64,000 nucleotides of DNA from an uncultured Oscillospiraceae bacterium (GTDB lineage Bacteria; Bacillota; Clostridia; Oscillospirales; Acutalibacteraceae), in the NCBI GenBank assembly GCA_902492455.1, contig CABULH010000012.1:1-64000 (forward strand). Direction: 5' to 3'. Positions 7,237 to 15,961 of the stretch are shown here, piece by piece; position 1 is the stretch's first letter, and every line of letters begins with the position of its first letter. The notes beneath the pieces were generated by a model. The model did no database searches. It was not told where the DNA came from and was given only the letters and a program-made list of their open reading frames with translations. A program made the position numbers and the translations under genes.

Positions 7237-8925
7237 ATGGCAAGCCAAAAATATAATATCCTCTATGGCCGGCTCAGTCAGGAGGACGAGCGGCAGGGGG
7301 AGTCAAATTCCATCCACAACCAAAAGCTGTTTCTGGAGAAGTACGCGGCGGACAATGGATTTGAGAACACCCTGTTCCTGGCCGACGACGGATACTCCGG
7401 TACCAACTTCGAGCGGCCCGCGTGGAAGAAAATCGTGGAGATGATCGAGAACGGCGAGGTGGAGACCCTGATCGTCAAAGACCTCAGCCGCTTGGGGCGG
7501 GAGTATCTGCAGGTGGGCCAGCTGACGGAACTCTACTTTCCGGAGAAGGGCGTCCGATTCATCGCGGTCAACGACAGCGTGGACTCCCTGGTGGAGAGCA
7601 GCAACGACTTCAACCCCATCCGTAACTGGGCCAATGAGCTCCACGCCAAGGACACCAGCAAAAAGGTGCGGTCTATCAAGAAGATGCAGGCGGAGCGCGG
7701 AGAGCGGCTGGGCTCGAAGCCTCCATACGGCTACAAGAAGAAGGATAAGGACTCCAAGGAGATCGTGCCGGACGAGGCGACCGCTCCTGTGGTATGCCGG
7801 ATCTTCGAGCTGTGCGCCGCCGGGAAAGGGCCCAACCAGATCGCCAGAATCCTGACCAGAGAACAGATCCTGAACCCAACCAACCAGTACTACCAGACCA
7901 CCGGGACAGCCTGCAACCACCTGGACACGACCCGCCCCTATAGCTGGTGCGGCAAGACGGTGGCCAATATCCTGGAGAACATCGTTTACCTCGGCCACAC
8001 GCTCAGCATGAAACACACGACGCTCTCCTACAAGAACAAAAAGCAGATCCGCAGACCGGAGAGTGAGCAGATCCTGGTAAAGAACACCCATGCGCCGCTG
8101 GTGTCGCAGGAGCTCTGGGAGATCGTTCAGGAGGTGCGCCGCCATAAGCGCCGCCCGCCCAAGCACATGGAGGAGCCGAATCTATTCTCTGGCCTGGTCT
8201 ACTGCTCCGACTGCGGACAGTACCTGGTGCTCTGCCGGACGGAGAAGATGCGGGAGGATCAGTACTACTTCCGGTGCTCTACCTACGGCAAGCGGGGCAA
8301 GGACGCCTGCACCCCTCACCAGATCCGGGAGGTTGACCTGAAACAGATCGTACTGGATGACCTGCGCAGGGTAACCCACTTTGCCCGGATGAAGGAGCGG
8401 CAGTTCGCGGAGTACATCAACCAGAAGAATACGCTGGAACTGCGGCGGGAGATCAACCGTGTGCAGAAGGAGCTGGGCGCTATGCGCCGCAGGAACGGGG
8501 AACTGAGCACTCTGTTCAAGCGGCTCTACGAGGACAACGTGCTGGGGCGTGTGACCAACGAGCAGTTCCGGATGCTCTCCGCCGACTACAACGGAGAGCA
8601 GAAAGCGCTGGAGTCGGCCATCCCCGTAAAGGAGGAGCAGTTGGAGCGGCTGAAAGCCTCGGTCGCCAATGTGGACGCCTTCATCGAGAAGGCTAAGCAG
8701 TACACCGCCATCGACGAGCTGACGCCCCAGTTGCTGCGGCTGTTTATCCAGCGCATTGAGATCGGGGAGAGGTCGAAGAAGCACTCCCGCTCTGCCGGCC
8801 AGAGCGTCCGGATCGTGTACCGGGACATCGGGGCGCTGGATACGCCCATGCGGGAGGGCGACCACGCACCGCGCATGGCGAAACAGATTACGGAAAAAGA
8901 AGAAATCATGCAGTTGTTGGCATGA
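7237..8925 (+). CDS. Large serine recombinase, TnpX-like
   Basis: A 562-residue site-specific recombinase. The resolvase domain spans residues 1-150 with catalytic Ser14 (YGRLSQEDE), and the KDLSRLGRE motif near 81-89. A recombinase domain follows, then a zinc ribbon with Cys323, Cys326, Cys347 and Cys358, and a coiled coil around 400-470. TnpX-type enzymes excise and insert elements through GA dinucleotides. The start follows AAAGGAGG. A perfect 16-bp hairpin closes the gene, and a tRNA-Ser 3' half with a central GA lies about 100 bp downstream. That is the expected place for the element's attachment end. The gene looks intact, so this element may still be mobile. Confidence 0.9.
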   Translation: MASQKYNILYGRLSQEDERQGESNSIHNQKLFLEKYAADNGFENTLFLADDGYSGTNFERPAWKKIVEMIENGEVETLIVKDLSRLGREYLQVGQLTELYFPEKGVRFIAVNDSVDSLVESSNDFNPIRNWANELHAKDTSKKVRSIKKMQAERGERLGSKPPYGYKKKDKDSKEIVPDEATAPVVCRIFELCAAGKGPNQIARILTREQILNPTNQYYQTTGTACNHLDTTRPYSWCGKTVANILENIVYLGHTLSMKHTTLSYKNKKQIRRPESEQILVKNTHAPLVSQELWEIVQEVRRHKRRPPKHMEEPNLFSGLVYCSDCGQYLVLCRTEKMREDQYYFRCSTYGKRGKDACTPHQIREVDLKQIVLDDLRRVTHFARMKERQFAEYINQKNTLELRREINRVQKELGAMRRRNGELSTLFKRLYEDNVLGRVTNEQFRMLSADYNGEQKALESAIPVKEEQLERLKASVANVDAFIEKAKQYTAIDELTPQLLRLFIQRIEIGERSKKHSRSAGQSVRIVYRDIGALDTPMREGDHAPRMAKQITEKEEIMQLLA

Positions 8926-8928
8926 AAA

Positions 8929-8964
8929 CACAGAGGCGGACGGCTTCCGCCGTCCGCCTCTGTG
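8929..8964 (+). terminator. Hairpin after the serine recombinase
   Basis: A perfect 16-bp stem, CACAGAGGCGGACGGC, with loop TTCC and exact complement. No strong T-run follows on the plus strand; AAAA precedes it, so it could also act for leftward transcripts. Confidence 0.65.
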
Positions 8965-9031
8965 CCTGACAATTCACCCGGTTCAAAAAATGTACCTATG
9001 GGAACCATCAGAATACCTGTCTCTTTTTGTT

Positions 9032-9087
9032 TGGCGGAGATAGGGATTCGAACCCTAGGTCCCTTTCGGGACACAGCATTTCGAGTG
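9032..9087 (-). pseudogene. 3' half of a split tRNA-Ser(CGA), attachment-site relic
   Basis: On the minus strand this reads from the anticodon loop (CACTCGAAATG) through a variable arm GTCCCGAAAGGGAC, the T arm TAGGG-TTCGAAT-CCCTA and the end TCTCCGCCA. There is no 5' half next to it: the sequence simply stops being tRNA-like after 9087. The 3' anticodon strand TGCTG pairs perfectly with CAGCA in the 5' half at 30814-30854. The acceptor strand is two bases short of a normal tRNA. It shares the 12-bp core GCATTTCGAGTG (9076-9087) with the complete tRNA at 30392. Confidence 0.8.
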
Positions 9088-9150
9088 ATACCGGAATTTT
9101 GGATGTTGGCGGATTTTGTTAGAACTTATTGGAGGATAGCCGATGCCTGC

Positions 9151-9175
9151 AGCCCGCATGGCTGCGGGCTTTTTC
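9151..9175 (+). terminator. Intrinsic terminator-like hairpin in the att region
   Basis: AGCCCGCA-tggc-TGCGGGCT followed by TTTTT. The 8965-9379 interval holds no gene. Apart from the tRNA half and this hairpin it contains several GTTAGAAC-like words (near 9118, 9239 and 9266). Similar words recur near 30529-30547 at the other end of the island. Confidence 0.6.
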
Positions 9176-9281
9176 GCGGTTGCAGGGGCGGAATCCGAGG
9201 CGTTTCCGATGTCGTGGGCGGGTGCGGGATGGCAGGGAGTTCTAACGAAATTCCAACCGAACTGATTAGAACGGCGGTTAG

Positions 9282-9318
9282 AAAAGGCCCATTTGGGGCA
9301 GAAAAAAGGCCCATTTGG
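9282..9318 (+). repeat. Two direct copies of a 15-bp word near the island end
   Basis: AAAAGGCCCATTTGG occurs at 9282-9296 and 9304-9318, 22 bp apart, i.e. two helical turns. It lies just inside the left end of the inserted island, so it may be a binding site for a recombinase or excision factor (inference). Confidence 0.6.
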
Positions 9319-9379
9319 CAGTACAAAATTTAGACCTGTTATGCCGTGGTAGTGCCGGAGTCATGTGGATTTCTAAATT

Positions 9380-10000
9380 TTATTTTGAAAAATCACGTGC
9401 TATGTAGTATTTACCTTCGCGGATAGTATGTGAAAGGTATTTGGGTAAAGAATCAACGAATTCATCAATTAATGACTTTGATATATTTGCAAGTCCAGAC
9501 ATGCGCCGCATAGATGATACAGAATTGTTTTTCTTGGCTAAACGTGCTAATTGAGTGAAAAAGCTACTTGTAGATGATATTACGCCATCTTTTAACATTT
9601 GATCCAGCCAAAATTGTGAAGCTACCGAAAAATCCAAAAATTGATCGTGATATGATATCAGCAACAATTCGCTTTCTCCAGTATACTTCCATGTCGTTAT
9701 TTCCTCAAGTTCATGAATGAAATCTACAAACATCATATTACTGAAAGACCAGGTTGCGTGGTCTATTGTTACAACATTTTCTTGATCAGGATACATTTCA
9801 TCTGGCCAATATGCGCCAAATCCTGGAAGGAAAAAGTTTATATTTTTACCCGTTAGGTGATGGTAATATCCAAGACTATTTATAATATCTTTTCCGGTTT
9901 CTAAATCTGGACGCGTAATTAGTATACCAATTGTATCCTCCAACAACTCGCTTCTTTTTATCTCTTTTAGCATATTTTGATAAGTTATAGCTTCCAACAC
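9380..10000 (-). CDS. Hypothetical protein, unknown family
   Basis: A 206-residue soluble protein in an AT-rich stretch unlike the flanking GC-rich DNA. The N-terminal half has alternating hydrophobic strands (TIGILITRP, NINFFLPGFGAYW), and the C-terminal half is helical. I recognise no family, catalytic motif, signal peptide or membrane span. A gap separates it from the DUF5131 gene on the same strand. It is the first gene inside the left end of the island, a typical position for accessory or defence-related cargo, but no function can be assigned. Confidence 0.6.
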   Translation of the reverse strand: MLEAITYQNMLKEIKRSELLEDTIGILITRPDLETGKDIINSLGYYHHLTGKNINFFLPGFGAYWPDEMYPDQENVVTIDHATWSFSNMMFVDFIHELEEITTWKYTGESELLLISYHDQFLDFSVASQFWLDQMLKDGVISSTSSFFTQLARLAKKNNSVSSMRRMSGLANISKSLIDEFVDSLPKYLSHTIREGKYYIARDFSK

Positions 10001-10051
10001 ATAAATATCTCCCTTCGTATCCTGTTAATTAAAATATCCCTGCCGTCTCAA

Positions 10052-10771
10052 TCAAAACAACCGCTTCCCGTCTGAAATATCGATCCCCAGCTCTTTGGCC
10101 GCACTGGTTTGCTCGAACGGGTTGATTTTCTCCACGACGCCGTCACGCCTAAAAAGCGAGCCGGTATTTTTGAACCAAAACGTCACATTCGCTTTGGCGC
10201 ATTGCTCCCGGATATTGAGCACCCAGTCATAATCGCATACGCGGGCATCCCGTCCCGTTTCGCCGGCGGTGACATGCTGTACGCCATGCAGATAGGGCGT
10301 TAAATCGATGGCTTCCAGAAGCGGGGCGCAGGCGATAAACCGCCGCTTGATGGGATAGGATAAAAACAGCGGCAGCCTGTGATCGGCCAATTCCTGATTT
10401 TCGACTGTGCAGCCGATATTCACATTGTCATACCCATCGCCCCAATCCTCTGGCAGCGATACGAGAAACCGGTCGATGCGCTTTGTTAGAATCAAAAAAT
10501 CGATGTCCGCCCGTTCCCGGATCATTGCCCAAACCTCTCCCCGCCACTCATCCGCTTCGGGCAGGAAAAAGTCGGTCGCAAAACAGGTGGCGAGGATTTT
10601 GTTTCCCTTGATGTTATACTCGCCGTTAGCCTTTTTTCGGATCGGCCAATCGAATTTGTCGGTTTTCTCTATTGTACTTTGACCGTGACGTTTCGCATGC
10701 GGCCCGTAAAAATAGCAGTTGGTGCAGCCGTCGCTCGCTTTGTAGCAGCCGGTCCATGGTTCCCAGTTCAT
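10052..10771 (-). CDS. DUF5131 (phage Gp37/Gp68-like) protein
   Basis: A 239-residue protein beginning MNWEPWTGCYKASDGCTNCY, with the Cys-rich N-terminus typical of DUF5131 (C9, C16, C19), a pattern reminiscent of a radical-SAM-like cluster site. TKRIDRF and AGETGRDARVCDYDWV are also family-like. These proteins are found in phages and mobile elements, and their biochemical role is not established. The start overlaps the stop of a 41-residue gene by ATGA, so both are probably translated together. Confidence 0.8.
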   Translation of the reverse strand: MNWEPWTGCYKASDGCTNCYFYGPHAKRHGQSTIEKTDKFDWPIRKKANGEYNIKGNKILATCFATDFFLPEADEWRGEVWAMIRERADIDFLILTKRIDRFLVSLPEDWGDGYDNVNIGCTVENQELADHRLPLFLSYPIKRRFIACAPLLEAIDLTPYLHGVQHVTAGETGRDARVCDYDWVLNIREQCAKANVTFWFKNTGSLFRRDGVVEKINPFEQTSAAKELGIDISDGKRLF

Positions 10772-10893
10772 AAGGCTCTCTCCTGTTCAATCGCCTGTAA
10801 CGCCTTTTCTTCTGTGGAGAAGATACCGATATCTTTTACCTGGGCGTGGTCTATTAAATCATAAACATGTAAGACCCGATAATATGTCTTCAA
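10768..10893 (-). CDS. Small DUF7336-like protein, coupled to DUF5131
   Basis: A 41-residue frame from TTG at 10893 behind GGGAGAGAA. It encodes KTYYRVLHVYDL and DIGIFSTEEKALQAIEQ, the pattern of short proteins with a strand-helix repeat (DUF7336-like, from memory), but shorter than usual. The stop TGA overlaps the next ATG (ATGA), a strong sign of translational coupling with the DUF5131 gene. It is below the length normally called by gene finders. Function unknown. Confidence 0.5.
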   Translation of the reverse strand: MKTYYRVLHVYDLIDHAQVKDIGIFSTEEKALQAIEQERAL

Positions 10894-10964
10894 TGTTCTC
10901 TCCCTTGCTTGTATTCATATTTACCCGCATACAAACGTTCAACTGATTTTGCAGTAAAATAAAT

Positions 10965-12314
10965 TCAGGTGTACATGCTTTGTCTCCGCTCCAATGCCAA
11001 ACCAATCAGTCGGTCCGTTTGGCCTGCCATAAACAGAGGTATATTCAGAACATCATCGTCCAGTTTCAAATTATCCAAGGAAAAGCGTACACGGAGCTTG
11101 ACTTTATCAGGGAATAGTTCCTTGAACTTTTTGAGACTCTTGCTGGTGGTGTTGGCTTCAGATTTTACCTCAATAGGAAAGATATCATTCTCACGCTGAA
11201 TCAGGAAATCCACCTCGTAGGGAGGATTGTTCTGGCTCCAATACCGAGGCAGAACTTCAAACTGTGTAACCAAGGTTTGTAGCACAAAGTTTTCAGTCAG
11301 CGCACCCTTGAATTCGGTGAACAGACGGTTGCCTTCGCCAAACGCCGTAGGAGCCAGTTGTGCCAAACGGCGAAGAAGACCAACATCCACCAGATAAATC
11401 TTAAAGGCGGACAGATCATCATAGGCCGCCACAGGCAGACCAGGAGCCGCGCTGCGGTAAATCTTATGCACCAGCCGGGCGTCTACCAGCCACTGCAAGG
11501 CGTCCTCGTATTCACGGGCTCTTGCGCCCTCCTTGACAACCTTATAGATGAACTTTTTATTCTCTCTTGCCAACTGAGAAGGAATGGACTTCCAGATCAT
11601 CGAGATCTTCGGAAACTCACTGATATTGGGATGCTTGGCAAAATCACGCTCATAGGCGCCGATAATGCCGGACAAGGCTTCCTGCATGGCAGAAACATCC
11701 CGAGCCTCTGTCCACATCAGAACAGATTCAGGCATACCACCGGTGACGTAGTACATCTTTAATTTCTCATAAAGAGGATTGAAGAAGGCGTCGGGGATTG
11801 GTTCCAGGGAATCCCAGCTTTCCAAAAACGCCATCAGATTATCGTCACCATTGGCAAGCAGGAATTCCTCAAAAGTCATGGGATCAATCTGCATGAAGTT
11901 AACTTTGCCAACCGGGAAAGAAGATGGCTTTGCTAAAGCGATACCCAGCAGAGAACCGGCGCAGGCAATATGGTACTGCGGTGCGTTCTCACAGAAATAC
12001 TTCATGGAGTTGATGACCTTCGGGCAGTCCTGCACCTCGTCAAAGATGATAAGGGTCTTTTCCGGCGCAATCTTTTGACCGCTGGCCAGCATCAGGTTCT
12101 GCAGAATGCGATCTACATCTTTCGTAGTCTCAAAGAATTGCTTGTATTCTTCGTTTTCATCAAAGTTAAAATAGGCGGTATTTTCATAATAGCGTCTGCC
12201 GAATTCTTTCAGAATCCAGGTCTTGCCCACCTGACGCACGCCCTTTAAAATCAGCGGCTTGCGGTAAGGGGAATTCTTCCAATCCAGCAGCTTTTTTAAA
12301 ATAAATCGCTCCAT
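10965..12314 (-). CDS. AAA ATPase with DUF4143 domain
   Basis: A 449-residue protein. The N-terminal AAA domain has Walker A GVRQVGKTW (about residues 25-33) and a Walker B region LIIFDEVQD (about 98-106). The C-terminal DUF4143 region contains a nuclease-like fold with EVDFLIQ...PIEVKSE, as in many members. The role of the family is unknown; roles in nucleic-acid transactions or toxin-like systems have been suggested. GGGAGGG precedes the ATG. The gene stands alone, with an AT-rich 280-bp gap upstream that holds no gene. A second, different DUF4143 ATPase lies at 13973. Confidence 0.85.
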   Translation of the reverse strand: MERFILKKLLDWKNSPYRKPLILKGVRQVGKTWILKEFGRRYYENTAYFNFDENEEYKQFFETTKDVDRILQNLMLASGQKIAPEKTLIIFDEVQDCPKVINSMKYFCENAPQYHIACAGSLLGIALAKPSSFPVGKVNFMQIDPMTFEEFLLANGDDNLMAFLESWDSLEPIPDAFFNPLYEKLKMYYVTGGMPESVLMWTEARDVSAMQEALSGIIGAYERDFAKHPNISEFPKISMIWKSIPSQLARENKKFIYKVVKEGARAREYEDALQWLVDARLVHKIYRSAAPGLPVAAYDDLSAFKIYLVDVGLLRRLAQLAPTAFGEGNRLFTEFKGALTENFVLQTLVTQFEVLPRYWSQNNPPYEVDFLIQRENDIFPIEVKSEANTTSKSLKKFKELFPDKVKLRVRFSLDNLKLDDDVLNIPLFMAGQTDRLIGLALERRQSMYT

Positions 12315-12592
12315 CGAAGCGCCCTCCCTTCACACTTTTATTAGAGTTTTAGTGCTTCAGAATCACGTTTTTATTATACACCACAATCGGGAAAATTACA
12401 ACCTCTTTTCACGAAATTATATAAGTTTTGTGCATTGAATATCACACTTTTATTTGGTAAAGGTTGATAGCAGCAAGGAGCATCCCATAAAAAAGCTAAA
12501 GTCGATCAACGGAATATGAAAGTTAATGTCTCTTTTCAGGCCCGCTTGTGCAAACAGGCGGGTGTTTTTCTGGTTTGCTACATCTGCCCGTT

Positions 12593-13359
12593 TCATAAGA
12601 AAACACTGCTGTCGTCACGCAAAAAATCCGCCAGCGCGATGACCTTATCATACAACATTACAAATTTTTCTCCAACCCGTTCGTTGGCGCGATAATGCCC
12701 GAAAAACCAAATCTTGAAATCGCACAGCTCTTTGACACGGTCGAGATAATCGGTCAGGCGATCGTACCTGTAAAAGCCCCTGCTGACAATATCCTGCAGA
12801 GAAGACGGAGCGCAGTGCGAAAGGATGCAGTCCACTTGATACTGGTATTTTTCGAGATTGCGCAATCCCTCCTCCTGCTCTTCTTCAGACGGCAGCTCTT
12901 CCGCCCACCACGAAACATGATTGACGCGGTACATCGCCCTTTCCCGGTCAAGTTTTTTGCGTTTGGCAACAAAATCCGGATCGTCCGGCTCGAGAATACC
13001 GGCGTCGATATCGTGGGAGGACGCGCCGCCGAACGTGAAGAAGCGCACGCCGTCGATCTCAAAAACCTGCCCGCGCATCAAATGAAGGATATTATCCGCA
13101 ATCCTGTGTACCTTGCCGCCGCGCCATTCGGTGACAGGATAGGCGGACAGCCGGTCATAGTTCTCGTGATTGCCGTCGATAAAAACGTGGTAAACGGCTT
13201 TTGGGAAAGCCATTTCCGCCAGTACTGCTCTTGATGGGAATTGTCCCAGACGCCGCCGAAGTCGCCGCAGACGATCAAATAGTCGCCGGGGCCGCCGGGA
13301 AAGTGCTTGCTCCCGAGCCGCTCAAATTCGCCGTGCGTATCGCCGGTAACATAAATCAT
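12593..13359 (-). pseudogene. Metallophosphoesterase with a frameshift
   Basis: Two overlapping frames make one calcineurin-like phosphoesterase. The first part, MIYVTGDTHGEF through SQKPFTT, carries GDTHG and GDFGG. The second part resumes with IDGNHENYDRL, the GNHE metal motif, and later FTFGGASSHD and FFGHYR. The break lies at a run of five A (plus strand 13181-13185), where one extra base would restore TFFIDGNHEN. Either the gene is broken, the run is slippage-prone, or it is a sequencing error. AGGAGG precedes the ATG at 13359. It lies 66 bp downstream of the YwbE gene on the same strand. Confidence 0.75.
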
Positions 13360-13425
13360 ATGCTCCGCCTCCTCTCGCCATACATTTGGTATGTTCACCG
13401 ATAACGACAGCTTGTACTTTTACGT

Positions 13426-13617
13426 TCATTCTATTTCCTGCACCCGGCCGACCTGCCCGTCCTCCAGCATCACCTTGATGCCGTGGGGATGATGGGGACT
13501 TTTGGTCAAAATCCGCGCGACCACGCCCTCGGTCAGCTTGCCGGTGGGCTGGTCTTTTTTGAGTACGATTTTCACCTGTGCGCCGATTTTGATATCGGCT
13601 CTGTTCTGTCCGTTCAT
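13426..13617 (-). CDS. ywbE: YwbE family protein
   Basis: A 63-residue protein, MNGQNRADIKIGAQVKIV onward, with the YwbE signature LTKSPHHPHGIKV and the ending GQVGRVQEI. The family is a small SH3-like beta barrel of unknown function, widespread in Firmicutes and Proteobacteria. The start at 13617 is preferred to an upstream ATG two codons earlier because it matches the usual family length. It is followed by the phosphoesterase on the same strand. Confidence 0.85.
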   Translation of the reverse strand: MNGQNRADIKIGAQVKIVLKKDQPTGKLTEGVVARILTKSPHHPHGIKVMLEDGQVGRVQEIE

Positions 13618-13737
13618 ATACACTTACCTGCATTTCCTATTTTAACACATCATACCACATCTGCATGAGCATCACAATGTCGAGCAAGGGATATCGTTCA
13701 AATTATATTTAGTTATTAAAACAGCCGAAAAATTATC

Positions 13738-13766
13738 TTGACTCAAGTTGGATTTCCGGTTATACT
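13738..13766 (+). promoter_or_regulatory. Promoter for the second DUF4143 ATPase
   Basis: TTGACT, a 17-bp spacer and TATACT. The 200-bp leader downstream contains TTCGGC-ttc-GCCGAA and a T-rich stretch but no gene. A GGAAAGG ribosome binding site precedes the ATG at 13973. Confidence 0.7.
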
Positions 13767-13972
13767 AAAGTAGAGAAGTCATGTACCCGAAACAGGCTGA
13801 ATATGGAATTCCCGCGAAAAAGCAAGCGCGGTCTGTGTGAAAGGTTGGTAGTTTGAAAGAACGGCGTCCGCCTTTCTTTCAAACGGGTTTTGTGCCTTTC
13901 CGGCTTAAACAGCCAGAATTTCGGCTTCGCCGAAACCGGCACAACTCCCCAGTCTCTGGAAAGGAATGAGTT

Positions 13973-15208
13973 ATGAGCACGAGATATATCCGCAGGGCGA
14001 TGGAAGAAACCTTCCTGCGCCTATCCAAAGAATTCCCGGCCCTGCTCCTAACCGGTCCCCGGCAGGTGGGTAAGACCACCATGCTGCACAAGCTAGCCGA
14101 GGAGGAGAATATCGGACGGGAATACGTGACGCTGGACGATCTGACCGAACGGGAAATGGCGAAAAACGACCCCAAGATGTTTCTGCAAATTCACAAGCCC
14201 CCCGTGTTTATCGACGAGGTACAGTACGCGCCCGAGCTTTTCACCTATATCAAAATCCATATCGACCAGAACCATATCCCCGGTGATTTCTGGCTGACCG
14301 GTTCGCAGGTGTTTAAACTGATGGACGGCGTACAGGAATCGCTGGCCGGGCGGGTTGCTCTGCTGCATATGTCCTCCCTGTCACAGGCGGAAATCTGCGG
14401 TGCGGTCACCGAACCCTTTGTGCTGGATTTCGACAAGCTGTCCCTGCGAATGCGGGAACGAAAATCCATCGATACGCCAGCCATATACCAGCGTATCTGG
14501 AACGGCGGGATGCCAGCCTTTATCAGCGGGCAGTACACCGACCGCCGGATGGTTTATTCCAGCTATATCAGCACCTATATCGACCGTGATGTAAAGGAAA
14601 TCTCCGGCACCATCGACTCCCTTAAATTCATGAGCTTTGTCACCGCCGCCGCGGCGCTGGCTGGGCAAATGCTCAACTACAAAACCATCGCCGATGCAGC
14701 GGGAATCGACATGATATCCGCCAAAAACTGGCTGGGCATTCTGGAGCGGCTGGGCATCATCTTTTACCTGCATCCCTACTCCAACAATATGCTGAAGCGT
14801 ATGGTGACCAAGCCGAAGCTCTACTTTTACGACAGCGGGCTGGTGGCCTACCTCACCAAATGGAGCGACAGCGACACGCTGATGAACGGCGCGATGAGCG
14901 GCGCGATTCTTGAAAACTTCACGGTCTCCGAGATTGTGAAGAGCTATCTCAACTGCGGATTGGAGCCGTTTATTTATTACTATCGAGACAAGGACACCAA
15001 AGAGATCGACATCCTGTTGGAGGACAGCGGCAGGCTGTACCCCATGGAAATCAAGAAAACCGCCATGCCGGATAAGCGCCTAACCCGCGTGTTCGGCGTG
15101 ATCGATAAGGTGACATTGGAGCGCGGAACAGGTGCGGTGCTCTGCACCACCGACCGGTTGTCCGCCTTCGACAGTGAGAATCTGATTGTCCCCGTGTGGG
15201 GGATATAG
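13973..15208 (+). CDS. AAA ATPase with DUF4143 domain (second, distinct copy)
   Basis: A 411-residue protein. Walker A is TGPRQVGKTT at about residues 27-36, and Walker B is PVFIDEVQYAP at about 77-87. The central region has an ASCE-like TGSQVF sensor, and the C-terminal DUF4143 domain contains YYRDKDTKEIDILLE and MEIKK, a nuclease-like D...E-x-K arrangement. It belongs to a different subgroup from the 10965 gene. The start follows GGAAAGG, and it has its own consensus promoter at 13738. Function of the family is unsettled. Confidence 0.85.
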   Translation: MSTRYIRRAMEETFLRLSKEFPALLLTGPRQVGKTTMLHKLAEEENIGREYVTLDDLTEREMAKNDPKMFLQIHKPPVFIDEVQYAPELFTYIKIHIDQNHIPGDFWLTGSQVFKLMDGVQESLAGRVALLHMSSLSQAEICGAVTEPFVLDFDKLSLRMRERKSIDTPAIYQRIWNGGMPAFISGQYTDRRMVYSSYISTYIDRDVKEISGTIDSLKFMSFVTAAAALAGQMLNYKTIADAAGIDMISAKNWLGILERLGIIFYLHPYSNNMLKRMVTKPKLYFYDSGLVAYLTKWSDSDTLMNGAMSGAILENFTVSEIVKSYLNCGLEPFIYYYRDKDTKEIDILLEDSGRLYPMEIKKTAMPDKRLTRVFGVIDKVTLERGTGAVLCTTDRLSAFDSENLIVPVWGI

Positions 15209-15274
15209 AGGACAAAGAATGGTGTTGTAACAATCTAATTGTTTGAAAGTATATTATTTGAGTGAGGAATTTGT

Positions 15275-15961
15275 ATGGAATGGTTTCTATATTACAGCTA
15301 CCAAAAATTTCGAAAAGATAATCTCGAAAGCATCCCAAGGAGACTATTGCGGCTTCCCGCAATAGCGATCACTTTGTTTGGCTTGTTATGTATCAGCACG
15401 ATAGCGGGACTTGCATTCGCATTTATACCGGCTATGAAGATGTTTATGTGGATTCCGATTGTTCTCGAACTGATCTGCTGCATTGTACTCTATTTTTATA
15501 CAGAAAATTATCAAGTTAAAGTGAGTTACGAAAAGTTGGAGGATTATAAGACCTATTGTGAAGATATTTACAGATGGTTGCAATCCTGCTCGTTATCAAC
15601 AAGGGAAGAGATTCAAGAAATTAGGAGAAGGCTGCTGGCTCATATTGAAAAGGTGGAGGCAGACAGAAAATATAAAAAAGAAAGTACGGACAGATGGTTA
15701 CAGGTGTTGGTAATCCCTGTAATCCTGGCAGTACTATCGGCTTTTATCAATCAGCAAACCGGTTATGTGCAAGCAATGAATTATGCATTTTTTCTTATAT
15801 TTATATTTCTTGTTATTTATAGTATGATTTGGGGCGTAAGACGCGTTAGATATTTTTTCTCTGGAAGTAATTTAGAGCAAATACAGTGTTTTGCCAACGA
15901 TTTACAGGGGGTTCTAGATACACAATTTAAGACTGGTGCAGAGGAGAGTAAAAATGGATAG
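15275..15961 (+). CDS. Hypothetical four-span membrane protein
   Basis: A 228-residue protein with two N-terminal hydrophobic spans (about residues 29-51 and 57-77), a charged cytoplasmic helical region of about 85 residues, and two more spans (about 145-160 and 168-190). The DNA is AT-rich compared with its neighbours. GAGTGAGG precedes the ATG. The last eight bases overlap the start of the DUF4268 gene, so they form an operon. The two-plus-two span layout with a central coiled region recalls membrane effectors of defence systems, but no family is recognised. Confidence 0.65.
   Translation: MEWFLYYSYQKFRKDNLESIPRRLLRLPAIAITLFGLLCISTIAGLAFAFIPAMKMFMWIPIVLELICCIVLYFYTENYQVKVSYEKLEDYKTYCEDIYRWLQSCSLSTREEIQEIRRRLLAHIEKVEADRKYKKESTDRWLQVLVIPVILAVLSAFINQQTGYVQAMNYAFFLIFIFLVIYSMIWGVRRVRYFFSGSNLEQIQCFANDLQGVLDTQFKTGAEESKNG

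Noticed and set aside
9032..9087. A complete tRNA gene at 9.03 kb.
   Set aside because: No D arm or 5' acceptor strand follows the anticodon, and the acceptor 3' strand is two bases short.
9282..9318. CRISPR-like repeats.
   Set aside because: Only two copies of 15 bp with a 7-bp gap and no cas genes in the window.
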